Shown: positions 10,353-19,951, counted from the first letter of the stretch. The stretch is 64,000 nt of DNA from Shewanella algicola (GCF_014648035.1 NZ_BMQI01000002.1:62001-126000); one strand, 5' to 3'. Made by a program: numbers and translations. Notes: a model not told the origin generated them from the sequence alone.

Positions 10353-12039
10353 TGTCTTGTAACCAATTCTTAACTACTTGAGTGGAAAGCTCAGGCTCAT
10401 TGGCCACGAGTGCTCTAATTGCTTTAATCATATCATCATCTTTATGCAAATTAGGAATTTGAATTGATCCATCATCAGCATAACTGTATTCGGCTTCTTT
10501 GGTATTCAGCATACCTAGGGTATCTGCAGCGTATTGATCTTCAATTTCAGCTAATTCATGCCCTAGACGTATTTCCGGTGGCATTTCGGTGCCTTGCGGG
10601 TTGGTAAGCTTTTTCAGCATTGGACGAACCACCGCTAAAAACAACACTAAAATTAGCAATGCGCCTAACACCAAACGAATGGCACGCCAAAACCAAGGTT
10701 GCTCCCACATGTCTGGCTCTGGTAGTTCTTCAATCAACTGATCCATAAACGGCACTGTAACCACCTCAAGCGCATCGCCACGCTGAGTGCTAAAGCCTAC
10801 AGCACCTTCAAGTAAACGGCGAATGTTGGTTAACTCTTCTTCTGTACGAGGTACACGAGACACCTGGCCATTTTCATCTACTTGACCGGGTTTAAAATCA
10901 ATGGCTACCGACACACTCACCCGGCGCACTACACCTATTTGTTGGCGAGTATGGCTAATGGTGGTATCAAGTTCATAATTACGGGTCGCTTCTTTAGACA
11001 TATCGCCCGATGTTGTTGAAGTACTGCCAGCCTCACCTGCCACTTGCGGAATGTCTGATTCCATTGGCGGTTGATTACTTAACGCACCAGGGATGCCGCC
11101 AGAACTTTGACCAGATGAGTTACGTTCAATGGTCATTTCGCTACGAATAGCCGGTAAATCAGGTGAAAAACGCTTAGCGGTTTGCTCAATCGCGGTAAAG
11201 TCCATGTTCACATCCACTTGCGAAGTGAAGTTTTCTGGCCCCAGGATTGGCATTAAAATCGATTCAATTTTTCTGCGGTACTCTGCTTCTTTTTGCTGTA
11301 CAAGCTCAGACTCGCGGCGTGCTCTAGCTGATGTGCCATCTTGGCTGCCCGAGTTTAATAAGCGGCCGTTTGAGTCAGTCACTGTCACGCGAGACGGCTC
11401 AAGCCCCTGCACTGCAGAGCCGACAATATCAACAATAGAGTCAATTTCTTCCTGGCCTAATCCACCACGGCGAACACTCACAACCACTGTAGCGCTGGCC
11501 TTTGAAGCATTACGGGCAAATACGTTTTCTTTTGGTAGGGCTAAAATCACTTTGGCGCGGCTAATACTTTTTAACTCTTCAATGGCGCGTGCTAGGTTTA
11601 ATTCTTGGCTGTGCTTTAAGCGGGCCTGCTCCATGCGCTGGCTCACACCAAAGCCACTGTCCTGGCTTAAGTAGTCATTAGCCTGCGTACTGCTTTCAAT
11701 ACCCGCACGGCTTAATAGTAATTTCACATCTTGATAAACGTCTTCTGGTACCTTGACCACATCAACATTAATTTGATAATCAATTTGGCTTTTATCTAGC
11801 ACATCAAGCACCTGGATCATTTCGGCCGTGTCCATTTTACCCAGTGGACGATATTCAGGCTCTTGCGCCCACATCATCACAAATACGGCTAACGCAAGAC
11901 ACACTGCCAACGCCAAAATCATGATCACTTGGCGCATCATGTCAGCACCGCCAACACCGCCCATTAACCCAGACTTATTCTCTTGTTGGACACCGGCGTC
12001 AACTGTTGAATCTGAACCTACCATTATGTCTGTGCTCAC
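10345..12039 (-). CDS. fliF: FliF, MS-ring protein
   Basis: 564 residues. Two membrane helices (about 35-57 and 453-475) bracket the periplasmic ring-building domains. The cytoplasmic C-terminal end (about residues 535-564) is the FliG-binding segment. FliF builds the MS ring, the first structure of the basal body. It lies second in the fliEFGHIJ unit, 60 bases after fliE. Confidence 0.97.
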   Translation of the reverse strand: MSTDIMVGSDSTVDAGVQQENKSGLMGGVGGADMMRQVIMILALAVCLALAVFVMMWAQEPEYRPLGKMDTAEMIQVLDVLDKSQIDYQINVDVVKVPEDVYQDVKLLLSRAGIESSTQANDYLSQDSGFGVSQRMEQARLKHSQELNLARAIEELKSISRAKVILALPKENVFARNASKASATVVVSVRRGGLGQEEIDSIVDIVGSAVQGLEPSRVTVTDSNGRLLNSGSQDGTSARARRESELVQQKEAEYRRKIESILMPILGPENFTSQVDVNMDFTAIEQTAKRFSPDLPAIRSEMTIERNSSGQSSGGIPGALSNQPPMESDIPQVAGEAGSTSTTSGDMSKEATRNYELDTTISHTRQQIGVVRRVSVSVAIDFKPGQVDENGQVSRVPRTEEELTNIRRLLEGAVGFSTQRGDALEVVTVPFMDQLIEELPEPDMWEQPWFWRAIRLVLGALLILVLFLAVVRPMLKKLTNPQGTEMPPEIRLGHELAEIEDQYAADTLGMLNTKEAEYSYADDGSIQIPNLHKDDDMIKAIRALVANEPELSTQVVKNWLQDNG

Positions 12040-12099
12040 AATATGTACCTGCTATATGTCTGATGTGATTAATTACCTAGCGCTTAAAACCGACAGCGG

Positions 12100-12441
12100 C
12101 TAAACAGGCATACTCATGATTTCTTTATAAGCATCAACTAACTTGTTACGCACTTGCACCGTGGCCTCAAAGGCAACGCCGGCTTTTTCACGGGCAATAA
12201 CAGTGTCAGACAAAGTCACCGTGGTATCACCCATGTCTAATCGTGATGCTAAATTTGATGATGTTTGTTGAAGTCCGTTCACGCTACCCACAGCCTGAGA
12301 TAACAACTGGCTAAAATCAGCCCCTGTAGTGTTATTCACTTGCTGGGTTAAGTTAGGAGCAATAGACGAGCCAATAGAAGGAGCTATTTCGCCACGAAGC
12401 GATTGCATTTCTTGTAATAGTGGATTTGCGCTAATCTGCAT
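12100..12441 (-). CDS. fliE: FliE, MS-ring/rod junction protein
   Basis: 113 residues, normal FliE length, with the C-terminal conserved helix (FEATVQVRNKLVDAYKEIM). FliE joins the rod to the MS ring and export gate. It is the first gene of its unit and follows a sigma-54 element at 12500-12514 and the flrC terminator. Confidence 0.96.
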   Translation of the reverse strand: MQISANPLLQEMQSLRGEIAPSIGSSIAPNLTQQVNNTTGADFSQLLSQAVGSVNGLQQTSSNLASRLDMGDTTVTLSDTVIAREKAGVAFEATVQVRNKLVDAYKEIMSMPV

Positions 12442-12499
12442 GATGTCACTCCCTTTTGTCGACTTTTTGACGACTTCAATAATCTTATAAGGAGTTAAA

Positions 12500-12514
12500 G
12501 CAATATAGATGCCA
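12500..12514 (-). promoter_or_regulatory. Sigma-54 promoter of the fliEFGHIJ unit
   Basis: The minus strand reads TGGCAT-CTATA-TTGC, preceded by T and followed by TTT, a strong -24/-12 match. It lies about 60 bases upstream of the fliE ATG and just downstream of the flrC terminator, so it starts a new transcript. Confidence 0.8.
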
Positions 12515-12549
12515 AGATTTAAAACGAAAGGAATAACATCAACAAAAAT

Positions 12550-12577
12550 AACCTATCTACATGCCAGCAGATAGGTT
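12550..12577 (-). terminator. Terminator after flrC
   Basis: A 9-bp perfect stem (AACCTATCT/AGATAGGTT) with a 10-base loop, followed on the minus strand by ATTTTTGTT. It lies about 55 bases beyond the flrC stop and before the fliE promoter. Confidence 0.7.
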
Positions 12578-12630
12578 GATTTTATTTAAAGTTCAATCTA
12601 ATCAGTCCATTAAGGTTTGCGCAAACAAGC

Positions 12631-13980
12631 TTACGCCGGTAATTGAATCCCCATATCGCGCATTTTTGCCATTTTGTAACGCAAAGTTCGCGCACTAATG
12701 CCTAATTTTTCAGCGACCATTTTCCGACTCCCCTGACATTGATTCAGGGTTTCTAAAATAATCACGTGTTCCTGAGCTTTTAATTCATCGCCTAGGCCTT
12801 CAACATCTTGGGGCTTGTCATTATCCACTTGCTCCGCAGGCATTAAACTGACATCAGCAGAATCAATAATAATGTCATTCACCCCAATCTCATCATTAAC
12901 ACGTAAAATCAGCGCCCGCTGAATCACATTATCAAGTTCGCGCACATTACCCGGCCAACGATGGGTTAATAAACGTCGGGTGGCTGCATCGTCAAGCTTT
13001 GGCACTGACGTCATATTTAAGGCTTTAGCATGTTTAGCCAGTAAATGACGCGCTAACGGTAAAATATCAGCCGGACGTTGATGCAGTGCTGGCCACGTTA
13101 ACGGAAACACGTTAATACGGTAGTACAAATCTTCTCTAAACTCGCCAGACGTAGCCATGGCTTTAAGATCGCGGTTTGACGTTGCAAGTACCCGCACGTC
13201 CAATTTAATGGTTTTACGGCCACCTAAACGCTCCACTTCGCGCTCTTGCAATACACGCAATAACTTGGCTTGTAAGCCCAGCTCCATTTCCGATATTTCA
13301 TCTAGTAATAACGTGCCACCTTGTGCCTGCTCAAACTTGCCTGGGCATGCCTGATACGCGCCAGTAAACGCGCCTTTCTCGTATCCAAACAGCGTGGCTT
13401 CAAGCATATTTTCTGGAATAGCCGCGCAGTTAATTGCAATAAATGGCTGACCATTACGCTGGCTATGCTGATGAATATAACGCGCTAATACTTCTTTACC
13501 GGAGCCACTTGGGCCCATGATCATCACCGAGGCATCAGACACAGCAACACGCTGCGCAAGTGCTAATAACGCTAAACTCTTGTCATCGGCAACCACGGGA
13601 TTATCGTGGTTTTCCTTTAACGGTAAATAACGTGACACCTGGTTTAGCAACACTTCAGGCGCAAAGGGTTTGGCGAGGTAATCAACCGCACCTAACTTCA
13701 TGGCACTTACGGCACTGTTAATCGTCGCATAAGCTGTCATTAACAATACCGGCACTTTAGGCTGATGTTGCTGCAAATAACTTAACAAGCCCATGCCGCC
13801 AATGCCGTCCATTTGCACGTCACTGATAACCATATCAAATTGATTGGCTTTTAAGGCTAAAATAGCCTCTTCTGCGCTACTCACATCAACACAGTCATAG
13901 TGCGCTAAGAGTAAAGTGTCTAACAATGCTTCACGTAAATCAGCATCATCTTCAACAAGTAATATATGTGCTTCAGCCAT
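12631..13980 (-). CDS. flrC: FlrC, sigma-54 response regulator of flagellar genes
   Basis: 449 residues with NtrC architecture: a receiver domain (about 1-120) with ILLVEDDAD and phospho-acceptor Asp54 in VISDVQMDG, an AAA+ domain with Walker A (GPSGSGKE) and an intact GAFTGA sigma-54 contact loop, and a C-terminal Fis-type helix-turn-helix (MVAEKLGISARTLRYKM). It is phosphorylated by FlrB and activates basal body, hook and filament operons. The ATG overlaps the flrB stop by 8 bases. Confidence 0.94.
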   Translation of the reverse strand: MAEAHILLVEDDADLREALLDTLLLAHYDCVDVSSAEEAILALKANQFDMVISDVQMDGIGGMGLLSYLQQHQPKVPVLLMTAYATINSAVSAMKLGAVDYLAKPFAPEVLLNQVSRYLPLKENHDNPVVADDKSLALLALAQRVAVSDASVMIMGPSGSGKEVLARYIHQHSQRNGQPFIAINCAAIPENMLEATLFGYEKGAFTGAYQACPGKFEQAQGGTLLLDEISEMELGLQAKLLRVLQEREVERLGGRKTIKLDVRVLATSNRDLKAMATSGEFREDLYYRINVFPLTWPALHQRPADILPLARHLLAKHAKALNMTSVPKLDDAATRRLLTHRWPGNVRELDNVIQRALILRVNDEIGVNDIIIDSADVSLMPAEQVDNDKPQDVEGLGDELKAQEHVIILETLNQCQGSRKMVAEKLGISARTLRYKMAKMRDMGIQLPA

Positions 13981-15196
13981 GTGCCACCTCCTGCTGATGT
14001 GCTTGTTTAGCGTGCGGGAAAATCAATCGAATATGGCAGCCCATTCCTGGTTTGCACGACAACTGAATTTGCCCGCCATGGTTACGAACCACAGACTGCA
14101 CCACAGCTAACCCAAGGCCTGTGCCCTGGCTTTTAGTGGTATAAAATGGCTCTAACACTTGTTTTTGCATGGCAGGGTCAAGGCCTTTGCCATTGTCTAT
14201 CACATCTAATAATAGTCCGTCTGCGGTTTCACTGGCAGACACTTTAATTTTAGTCGCGCCAGCTTCAATGCTGTTCATCACTAAATTATTCACCGCCGAA
14301 CTTAACGCATTAGCGTTAGCAAGCATGGTCGAATGCGAGGTGTCTTCAGCTTGTAACTGGCAGTGTTTTTTATCTGCTATGGGCTCACAGTTCGCCATTA
14401 CCTGGGTAATAATGTCATCTAAGGTAACAGATTCGGCCATGCTGTCTTGACGACCTTTGGCCATTAACAACATGTCATTAACTTGACGCTCTAACTCGTT
14501 TAAGCGATCCACCAATTTAGATTGAAACTTAGTGCGCGCCGTATCAGTTAACTTTGGGCTAGCCAAATTTGAGGCGTACAACAGCGCCGCAGACAACGGC
14601 GTACGTACTTGATGCGCCAGGGTCGCCACCATTTTGCCAAGTGAAGATAAGCGCTGTAAATGCGATATATTCTTTTGTAATAAACGGGTTTCAGTTAAAT
14701 CGGTCAATACAATGAGCTGCCCAGGTTCTGGCGCTAATGGGGTAATGGCCAATTTAACACGACGACCATTTTTTAAAGACACTTCATGGCCGTCATCGTC
14801 TTGCGGCGCAAATGCACGGTGAATAATGTCAAACCAGCGCGCCCCTTGTAATGGCCGGCCTAATAGCTCGGTGGCCACGGGATTGGCTAGGGTAACTACG
14901 CCATCACCATCGATAATCACTACGCCTGATGGCATAGCCTGAAGAATATGTGCCATTTGATTAGACATATTGGCAGCCTTACTTGAATAAGCACTTACAA
15001 CCGGCGCAAATACCGGTGCTTTAGCATGCGCAATACTTTGACGGATGGCATTGTTACTTGGCCGGTAGTCGACATGAGCCTCAGCCTGAGCCGCAGCATG
15101 AGGTGTGGCTGTAAGCGGGGTGGTGGTAAACGATGCTGTCATCGGCAACTCAACCTCCGCTGCACGCGGATTTGATAACACTCGAGCTGAATACAT
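13973..15196 (-). CDS. flrB: FlrB, cytoplasmic sensor histidine kinase
   Basis: 407 residues from the ATG at 15196 (MYSARVLSNP), which has a GGAG site 5 bases upstream. A longer open frame reaching 15301 runs through the sigma-54 promoter at 15236-15250, so that start is rejected. A PAS domain (about 75-155) precedes the HisKA box (LAHQVRTPLSAA) and an ATPase domain with N, G1 and G2 boxes (NNLVMNSIEAG, DNGKGLD, GTGLGLAV). No membrane segment is present. FlrB phosphorylates FlrC, encoded next. Confidence 0.93.
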   Translation of the reverse strand: MYSARVLSNPRAAEVELPMTASFTTTPLTATPHAAAQAEAHVDYRPSNNAIRQSIAHAKAPVFAPVVSAYSSKAANMSNQMAHILQAMPSGVVIIDGDGVVTLANPVATELLGRPLQGARWFDIIHRAFAPQDDDGHEVSLKNGRRVKLAITPLAPEPGQLIVLTDLTETRLLQKNISHLQRLSSLGKMVATLAHQVRTPLSAALLYASNLASPKLTDTARTKFQSKLVDRLNELERQVNDMLLMAKGRQDSMAESVTLDDIITQVMANCEPIADKKHCQLQAEDTSHSTMLANANALSSAVNNLVMNSIEAGATKIKVSASETADGLLLDVIDNGKGLDPAMQKQVLEPFYTTKSQGTGLGLAVVQSVVRNHGGQIQLSCKPGMGCHIRLIFPHAKQAHQQEVAHG

Positions 15197-15235
15197 GGCC
15201 ACTCCGTCAAAAGAATTACATTTAATCACCATAAT

Positions 15236-15250
15236 GCATTTAGTGTGCCA
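15236..15250 (-). promoter_or_regulatory. Sigma-54 promoter of flrBC
   Basis: The minus strand reads TTGGCAC-ACTAA-ATGCA, a good -24/-12 match with T to A at one -12 base. It lies 40 bases before the flrB ATG and downstream of the flrA terminator. This fits FlrA-dependent transcription of flrBC as described in Vibrio and Shewanella. Confidence 0.7.
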
Positions 15251-15353
15251 AGGCGAGGTTCTAGGGGTTAGGAACTCGCAGGCTCGCCTGAGGACGGACA
15301 TCGTCCTGCTAGGGTCTAGGTGCTAGATTCTAGGTTCTGGGGTTCTAGAAGCA

Positions 15354-15379
15354 AAAAACACATCCGTAGATGTGTTTTT
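15354..15379 (-). terminator. Terminator after flrA
   Basis: An 11-bp stem (AAAAACACATC/GATGTGTTTTT) with a 4-base loop, followed by a T tract on the minus strand. The A and T tracts on both sides would let it act in either direction. It lies 45 bases after the flrA stop. Confidence 0.8.
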
Positions 15380-15424
15380 AGATTGAATAGCTTAGGATGA
15401 ATCAAAGCAATAATAGGCTAACGG

Positions 15425-16855
15425 TTATTCTTTGCTCATGCCGTATTTACGCATTTTTTCAACAAGGGTGGTGCGGCGAATGCCGAGCATTTCTGCGGCG
15501 CGGGCGACGACATTGTCTTGTTGTTCTAATGCCTGGCGGATCATGTCGATTTCGAGCTCGGCCAGTAAATCTTTAAGGTTAACCCCTTCTGGCGGTAATT
15601 CGCTCGGGAATCGGGTTTCAGGAATATCGACAGGCTCTTCATCGCTGAATATCGACGCGAGAGCATCGCGCTCGAGTTGCTCTTCGCTAATTTCAACGCA
15701 GTATTCGGGTACATCAATGTAACGGTATTTATGCGGTAAATCGTTTACATCAACGAGTCCGCCTGGGTATAAAATCGTTAAACGCTCAACTAGGTTAGAT
15801 AATTCACGCACGTTACCCGACCAGTTATGTTCTTTTAACGATTCAATGGCGCGTTGGGTGAAGCGAACTTTACCGCGGCCTTCGTTAAAGACGCGGTTGA
15901 CTAACTCGTGCAATAACAAGGGCACGTCATCGCGACGCTCGCTTAAGGCAGGCATTTCGATAGGAAATACATTGAGGCGATAGTATAAATCTTCACGGAA
16001 ATCATTTTCTGTGATCATGGTTTCTAAATCACGGTGAGTCGCCGCCACAATACGCACATCGGTAGGAATAGTTTTACTGCCGCCAACCCGTTCAAATACA
16101 CGCTCTTGCAATACACGCAGCAACTTAACTTGCATTTGCAGCGGCATATCACCAATTTCATCTAAAAACAGTGTACCGCCTTCGGCGAGCTCAAAACGGC
16201 CTTTACGGGCAGAAATCGCGCCAGTGAACGAGCCCTTTTCATGGCCAAACAATTCACTTTCAAGCAGCTCTGGCGGAATAGCACCACAGTTAACCGGAAT
16301 AAACGGTCCATCACGGCGCTCAGACAAATAATGAATATTACGCGCTACCACTTCTTTACCGGTACCCGACTGCCCGAGTACCAGCACGGTGGCATCTGAG
16401 CCAGACACCTGATTAATTAAATGCCTTACGTTAGCTATGCCTTCACTGCGGCCAACTAAACTGCGGAATAATTTGGTTTGGTTACCACTGGTTAAGGTGT
16501 GTTCGCGTTTGGCCTGACCAAAGACTTGGCAAAAATGCAGTAACTCGGTTAATTGCGGGTAATTGAATGGCTCTTCTATTTGCCCAAGAATATTCGACAA
16601 TTGCAGGGCTGACTCGCCCAGTATTAACAGAGGCTGCCACGGTGCGATAGAGGCGATATTTTTAATGCTGTCGGCAGTTATGCCGTCGTCAACGATAACC
16701 ACAGCACGAAACCTCGATTGTTCAATCAAGGTCAATAAAGATTCATTAGAGACGACTTCGCACTGCTCACCTAAGAATTCGAAAATGCAGCACAAACGAG
16801 TCACGCGCTCTGATGGGGTAGCGACAATTAAAATTCTTTGTTCTATTTGCATCAT
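15425..16855 (-). CDS. flrA: FlrA, master sigma-54 activator of flagellar genes
   Basis: 476 residues, FleQ/FlrA type. A degenerate receiver-like N-terminal domain (about 1-115) without a clear phospho-acceptor is followed by an AAA+ domain with Walker A (GQSGTGKE), Walker B (LFLDEIGDM) and a sigma-54 loop reading GSFTGA in place of the usual GAFTGA, then a Fis-type helix-turn-helix (AAEMLGIRRTTLVEKM). It sits at the top of the hierarchy and starts flrBC and middle gene transcription. It starts with two adjacent ATGs; the first is reported. Confidence 0.94.
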   Translation of the reverse strand: MMQIEQRILIVATPSERVTRLCCIFEFLGEQCEVVSNESLLTLIEQSRFRAVVIVDDGITADSIKNIASIAPWQPLLILGESALQLSNILGQIEEPFNYPQLTELLHFCQVFGQAKREHTLTSGNQTKLFRSLVGRSEGIANVRHLINQVSGSDATVLVLGQSGTGKEVVARNIHYLSERRDGPFIPVNCGAIPPELLESELFGHEKGSFTGAISARKGRFELAEGGTLFLDEIGDMPLQMQVKLLRVLQERVFERVGGSKTIPTDVRIVAATHRDLETMITENDFREDLYYRLNVFPIEMPALSERRDDVPLLLHELVNRVFNEGRGKVRFTQRAIESLKEHNWSGNVRELSNLVERLTILYPGGLVDVNDLPHKYRYIDVPEYCVEISEEQLERDALASIFSDEEPVDIPETRFPSELPPEGVNLKDLLAELEIDMIRQALEQQDNVVARAAEMLGIRRTTLVEKMRKYGMSKE

Positions 16856-17282
16856 TCAGACGGCCAAAAGCTCTTGTTATAGGTTTTCATCCGGGAAAGT
16901 TACGTTGCAAAAGCAACAAACTAAAGTTCAGTGTAGCCAAAAAACTGACAACACTAACGATATTCTATCATTATTCCTAAAACAGGATCGTAATTCTGTT
17001 ATATACCATCAAGAAAAACGAACTCAATGATAAATACTCTTAACCCGAGTTATAGTTAAATATTGTATTATCAGCCCGCCAGAAGCAAGCAACAGTTACA
17101 TTTTATCTACAACAAGCCACATTTTTTATGAAAACGCTGTTTTTTCAGTCAAAAATTTGCCAGTTTAACCAGCGATAACAACATTGAAATCAGTTCAGGC
17201 AAACCAAGGCTATTAACAAACGCCATAAAGCAAAAAAGACGCAAAGCGCCTTTTTTAGTTTACATACAGTATGCTGTAACGT
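16856..17282. other. Intergenic region between fliS and flrA
   Basis: 427 bases without a credible gene. It holds the fliS terminator at 17232-17256. On the minus strand it must carry the flrA promoter, but no sigma-54 pattern was found there, which agrees with a sigma-70 type control of the master regulator. AT-rich stretches with TATAAT-like words occur around 17040-17080, too loose to call. Confidence 0.5.
17232..17256 (-). terminator. Terminator after fliS
   Basis: An A/T-flanked GC stem (AAAAAAGGCGC/GCGTCTTTTTT on the minus strand, one G-U pair, 3-base loop) followed by a T run. It lies about 27 bases downstream of the fliS stop. Confidence 0.8.
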
Positions 17283-17687
17283 TTAACTTGCCTCAGAAGT
17301 CAAGTTATGCTGATCTTGCGGAATCGCATCCCAACCTTCTTTAAGTGTTCTCAACACACTTACAGCATCATCAATAGCTTTAACATCATTATTCAAATTA
17401 GCCTCTGTGGCTTTCATAATGATAAAATCATATAATTGACTCAAGTTACCTGCAATCTCTCCGCCAGCGTCCATGTTCAAACTGTTATTTAATCCATTAA
17501 CAATCCCAATCGCTTTGCCTATGAAGACCCCTTTATCTGACATATTTTTATTTTCAATAGCATAACGACTCTGAGCGAGTCTCTCTAGACCACCAGCAAA
17601 CATCATCTGAACAATTCGATGCGGTGATGCAACTGAAATCTCGCTATCTAGTGACACCTTGCGATATGATTTTAAAGAACTTCTCAT
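17283..17687 (-). CDS. fliS: FliS, flagellin export chaperone
   Basis: 134 residues, usual FliS length and all-helical character. The N-terminal segment SPHRIVQMMFAGGLERL is the FliS signature. It binds the C-terminal helices of unexported flagellin and delivers them to FlhA. It is last in the flaG-fliD-fliT-fliS run, 6 bases after the fliT-like gene. Confidence 0.94.
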   Translation of the reverse strand: MRSSLKSYRKVSLDSEISVASPHRIVQMMFAGGLERLAQSRYAIENKNMSDKGVFIGKAIGIVNGLNNSLNMDAGGEIAGNLSQLYDFIIMKATEANLNNDVKAIDDAVSVLRTLKEGWDAIPQDQHNLTSEAS

Positions 17688-17693
17688 AATAAC

Positions 17694-18020
17694 CTACCTA
17701 TTTGCATCAATATTCTGATATACCTTAACTTGCCTTTGATGAGTGCGTTTTAAATTCAATAAATTTTGTCTATGAGACATGATTTGAGATGCTCTACGAC
17801 TAAAGCTTTCTGTTAATTTCAGTTGCTTAGATAAAGATGGAGCAAATGTGTCATCTACGGCATCATTTATCATTGAATCGATACTTATTTGACGCTCTCT
17901 AATGCTATCAAGCAATAATAATACCAACTTATCAGAATCATCATTTTCAGCAGCAGTTTGCTCAATTTGATTTAACAAGTCTTCAATTTTGGCATTGGTA
18001 GTTTCAAGGTTAGTATCCAA
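17694..18020 (-). CDS. FliT-like flagellar chaperone
   Basis: 108 residues, helical and charged, with no membrane segment. Sequence alone does not give a strong family motif. The call rests on position between fliD and fliS, on size, and on its resemblance to the small protein (FlaI/FliT) at this place in Vibrio and Shewanella clusters. It would be the export chaperone for the filament cap FliD. It starts 12 bases after the fliD stop. Confidence 0.75.
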   Translation of the reverse strand: MDTNLETTNAKIEDLLNQIEQTAAENDDSDKLVLLLLDSIRERQISIDSMINDAVDDTFAPSLSKQLKLTESFSRRASQIMSHRQNLLNLKRTHQRQVKVYQNIDANR

Positions 18021-18032
18021 AGACAGCTCCTT

Positions 18033-19397
18033 TTATGAACTTATGACACCAGGTAATGATGCTAAACTACTGGTCAAACTACTCCCTTGAGAGTTTAATT
18101 CTGAGACAATAAGATCCATTGCATTAAATTGTTTAAGTAAACGAGCCTCTAATTGTTCCATCTTTAAAGTAAAGGCTTCTCTTTGGTCGGTAATTCTACT
18201 TTTTTCGGAAGTATAAGTATTATTTCGACTATCAATAGCACCACCACTTTTAGTATAGCTTTCAACTAAATCACCAAATTTGTACGCTAGCCCTGTATCG
18301 CTGGTAGCAAAAACGCCCTCAACCAATGACATATTATTGGTAATGGAATCATTCAACTTATCATCATCAATAGACAACTTTCCATCACGATCAGTTGAAA
18401 TGCCTAACTCGTACAATGCAGACTCTACGCCATCAACACTAACACGTTCACTCACCATTTTTCTGAGTTGGGATTCCAATGAGCGAATCATAGAATCACC
18501 TTGTAATGCGGCGGCAGTATCTTCTTCAACATCAAAAGAAGACAAAGTGCCCATTTTAGTAATCAAAGAGTTATATGAACTCACAAAACTCTCAATATTC
18601 GTTTTTACCGACTCAGTGTCTTGAGCAATAGTAAGTGTTGAGGTTTCACCCACATCAGCATCCGTTAGAGTAAGCTCAACCCCGGTAATCGCATCATCAA
18701 TAGTATTACCTTGTGAAGTTAGCTTTTGACCATCTACATATATAATTGAATTTTGGGCTTCTTGTAAGGACTCTAGATTAGTTCCAGAGAACATATCTGA
18801 TAAACCAGTACCAGTTGTATCTGTAGCTGTCACAGTAATTTCATTATCAGTGCCGGTTTCAGTCGAGGTGAACACTAACCGGCTACCCGCATCACTTTTA
18901 ATAACAGTAGCTGAGACACCTGAATTATCTGAAGCATTATTTATTTTTGACGCTATAGCAGCAAGATTATCGGTATCAGTAATAGCGACAGAAAAGCTTT
19001 CACCATTAACAGAGAAATCTAGGCTTCCTTCACCTACACCAGCTGTAGCATCGCTAACTGTTGCTCCTGCAAGCTTTTGTGACTGAGCTAATTGCTCTAC
19101 AACGATAGAATAACTACCAGGTTGGGAATATTGATCGGCTGTAGCAGTAAAAAAATCACTGTTTCCTGTGGATACAGTACGAATATTCAAAAACTCGCCG
19201 CTTTGCAGCTTTTCAGCTGCATCTTGGAATGTAGATAAAGCACTTTTAAGTGTACCAATAGCTGACACTTTAGCATCAATTTTCGTTTCTGTTTCAGTAA
19301 ACCGTGCTTCTTTAGGGGTTTTCTCAGCATCAACAAGCACACCGACGATACTTGAAATATCAAGACCTGAACCAATACCCGTTGCTGTTAAAGCCAT
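18033..19397 (-). CDS. fliD: FliD, filament cap protein
   Basis: 454 residues. The N-terminal motif GIGSGLDISSIVGVLVDAEK and the C-terminal coiled region (about 395-440) are typical of FliD. The middle domains (about 70-330) are Ser/Thr rich. Five copies cap the filament and fold incoming flagellin. It follows flaG by about 95 bases, which contain a possible sigma-54 site. Confidence 0.96.
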   Translation of the reverse strand: MALTATGIGSGLDISSIVGVLVDAEKTPKEARFTETETKIDAKVSAIGTLKSALSTFQDAAEKLQSGEFLNIRTVSTGNSDFFTATADQYSQPGSYSIVVEQLAQSQKLAGATVSDATAGVGEGSLDFSVNGESFSVAITDTDNLAAIASKINNASDNSGVSATVIKSDAGSRLVFTSTETGTDNEITVTATDTTGTGLSDMFSGTNLESLQEAQNSIIYVDGQKLTSQGNTIDDAITGVELTLTDADVGETSTLTIAQDTESVKTNIESFVSSYNSLITKMGTLSSFDVEEDTAAALQGDSMIRSLESQLRKMVSERVSVDGVESALYELGISTDRDGKLSIDDDKLNDSITNNMSLVEGVFATSDTGLAYKFGDLVESYTKSGGAIDSRNNTYTSEKSRITDQREAFTLKMEQLEARLLKQFNAMDLIVSELNSQGSSLTSSLASLPGVISS

Positions 19398-19450
19398 AAA
19401 AACCTCTCATTAAGCCTATTATTTACTGAAAAAACCAACTTAGATATCAA

Positions 19451-19465
19451 GCATAAATTAAGCCA
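19451..19465 (-). promoter_or_regulatory. Possible sigma-54 promoter of fliD-fliT-fliS
   Basis: The minus strand reads TTGGCTT-AATTT-ATGCT. The invariant GG and GC are spaced correctly, but the flanking bases depart from consensus. It lies about 55 bases before the fliD ATG. Confidence 0.5.
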
Positions 19466-19493
19466 ACTTTACTTTTTGTGCCATTGAAGGAGA

Positions 19494-19898
19494 TTACACT
19501 TCAATTTTCATCAACACACCTGATACTTCACTTATCTTTTGCGCTAACTGCAATGCTTCTTCACTTGGGATTTGCCTGATGATGTCGCCCGACTCTATAT
19601 CTTGTACCTTTATGACTCGTTTACCAGAATCATCATCCACAGAAAACTTTAACCCTTTCTGCATCATTGCTACCATATCAGTTAAATCTGTAGCAACTTG
19701 TTGTAATTGCTCCTCATCAGGTTCAGTATCAGTCACTTTAGTTGTAACTTCTGATTGATTAACAGTTTTATCCAATGATGACTCATCAACTTTTTTTTGT
19801 TCTAAAATCGACTGGTTAAAAGCTAATGGTACAGCAGAGTCGACTCTACTAACATCAGAACTACTGGAAAATTGTGCGGTATTATTGATTTCCATCAT
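19494..19898 (-). CDS. flaG: FlaG, filament-length related protein
   Basis: 134 residues with the FlaG core at the C-terminus (KVQDIESGDIIRQIPSEEA, about residues 100-120) and a variable Ser/Thr/Gln-rich N-terminus. FlaG proteins are cytoplasmic and influence filament length. It lies between the flagellin gene flaB and fliD, as in other polar flagellates. Two adjacent ATGs begin the frame; the first is used. Confidence 0.92.
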   Translation of the reverse strand: MMEINNTAQFSSSSDVSRVDSAVPLAFNQSILEQKKVDESSLDKTVNQSEVTTKVTDTEPDEEQLQQVATDLTDMVAMMQKGLKFSVDDDSGKRVIKVQDIESGDIIRQIPSEEALQLAQKISEVSGVLMKIEV

Positions 19899-19951
19899 GC
19901 ACCTCAGTATAACCTAAAGAATGTAGCTTCCTAGAAGCATTTTAACGACAA

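Noticed and set aside
15196..15301. Extended N-terminus for FlrB starting at 15301
   Set aside because: The extension would cover a good sigma-54 promoter at 15236-15250 and a CTAG repeat. The ATG at 15196 has a better ribosome site.
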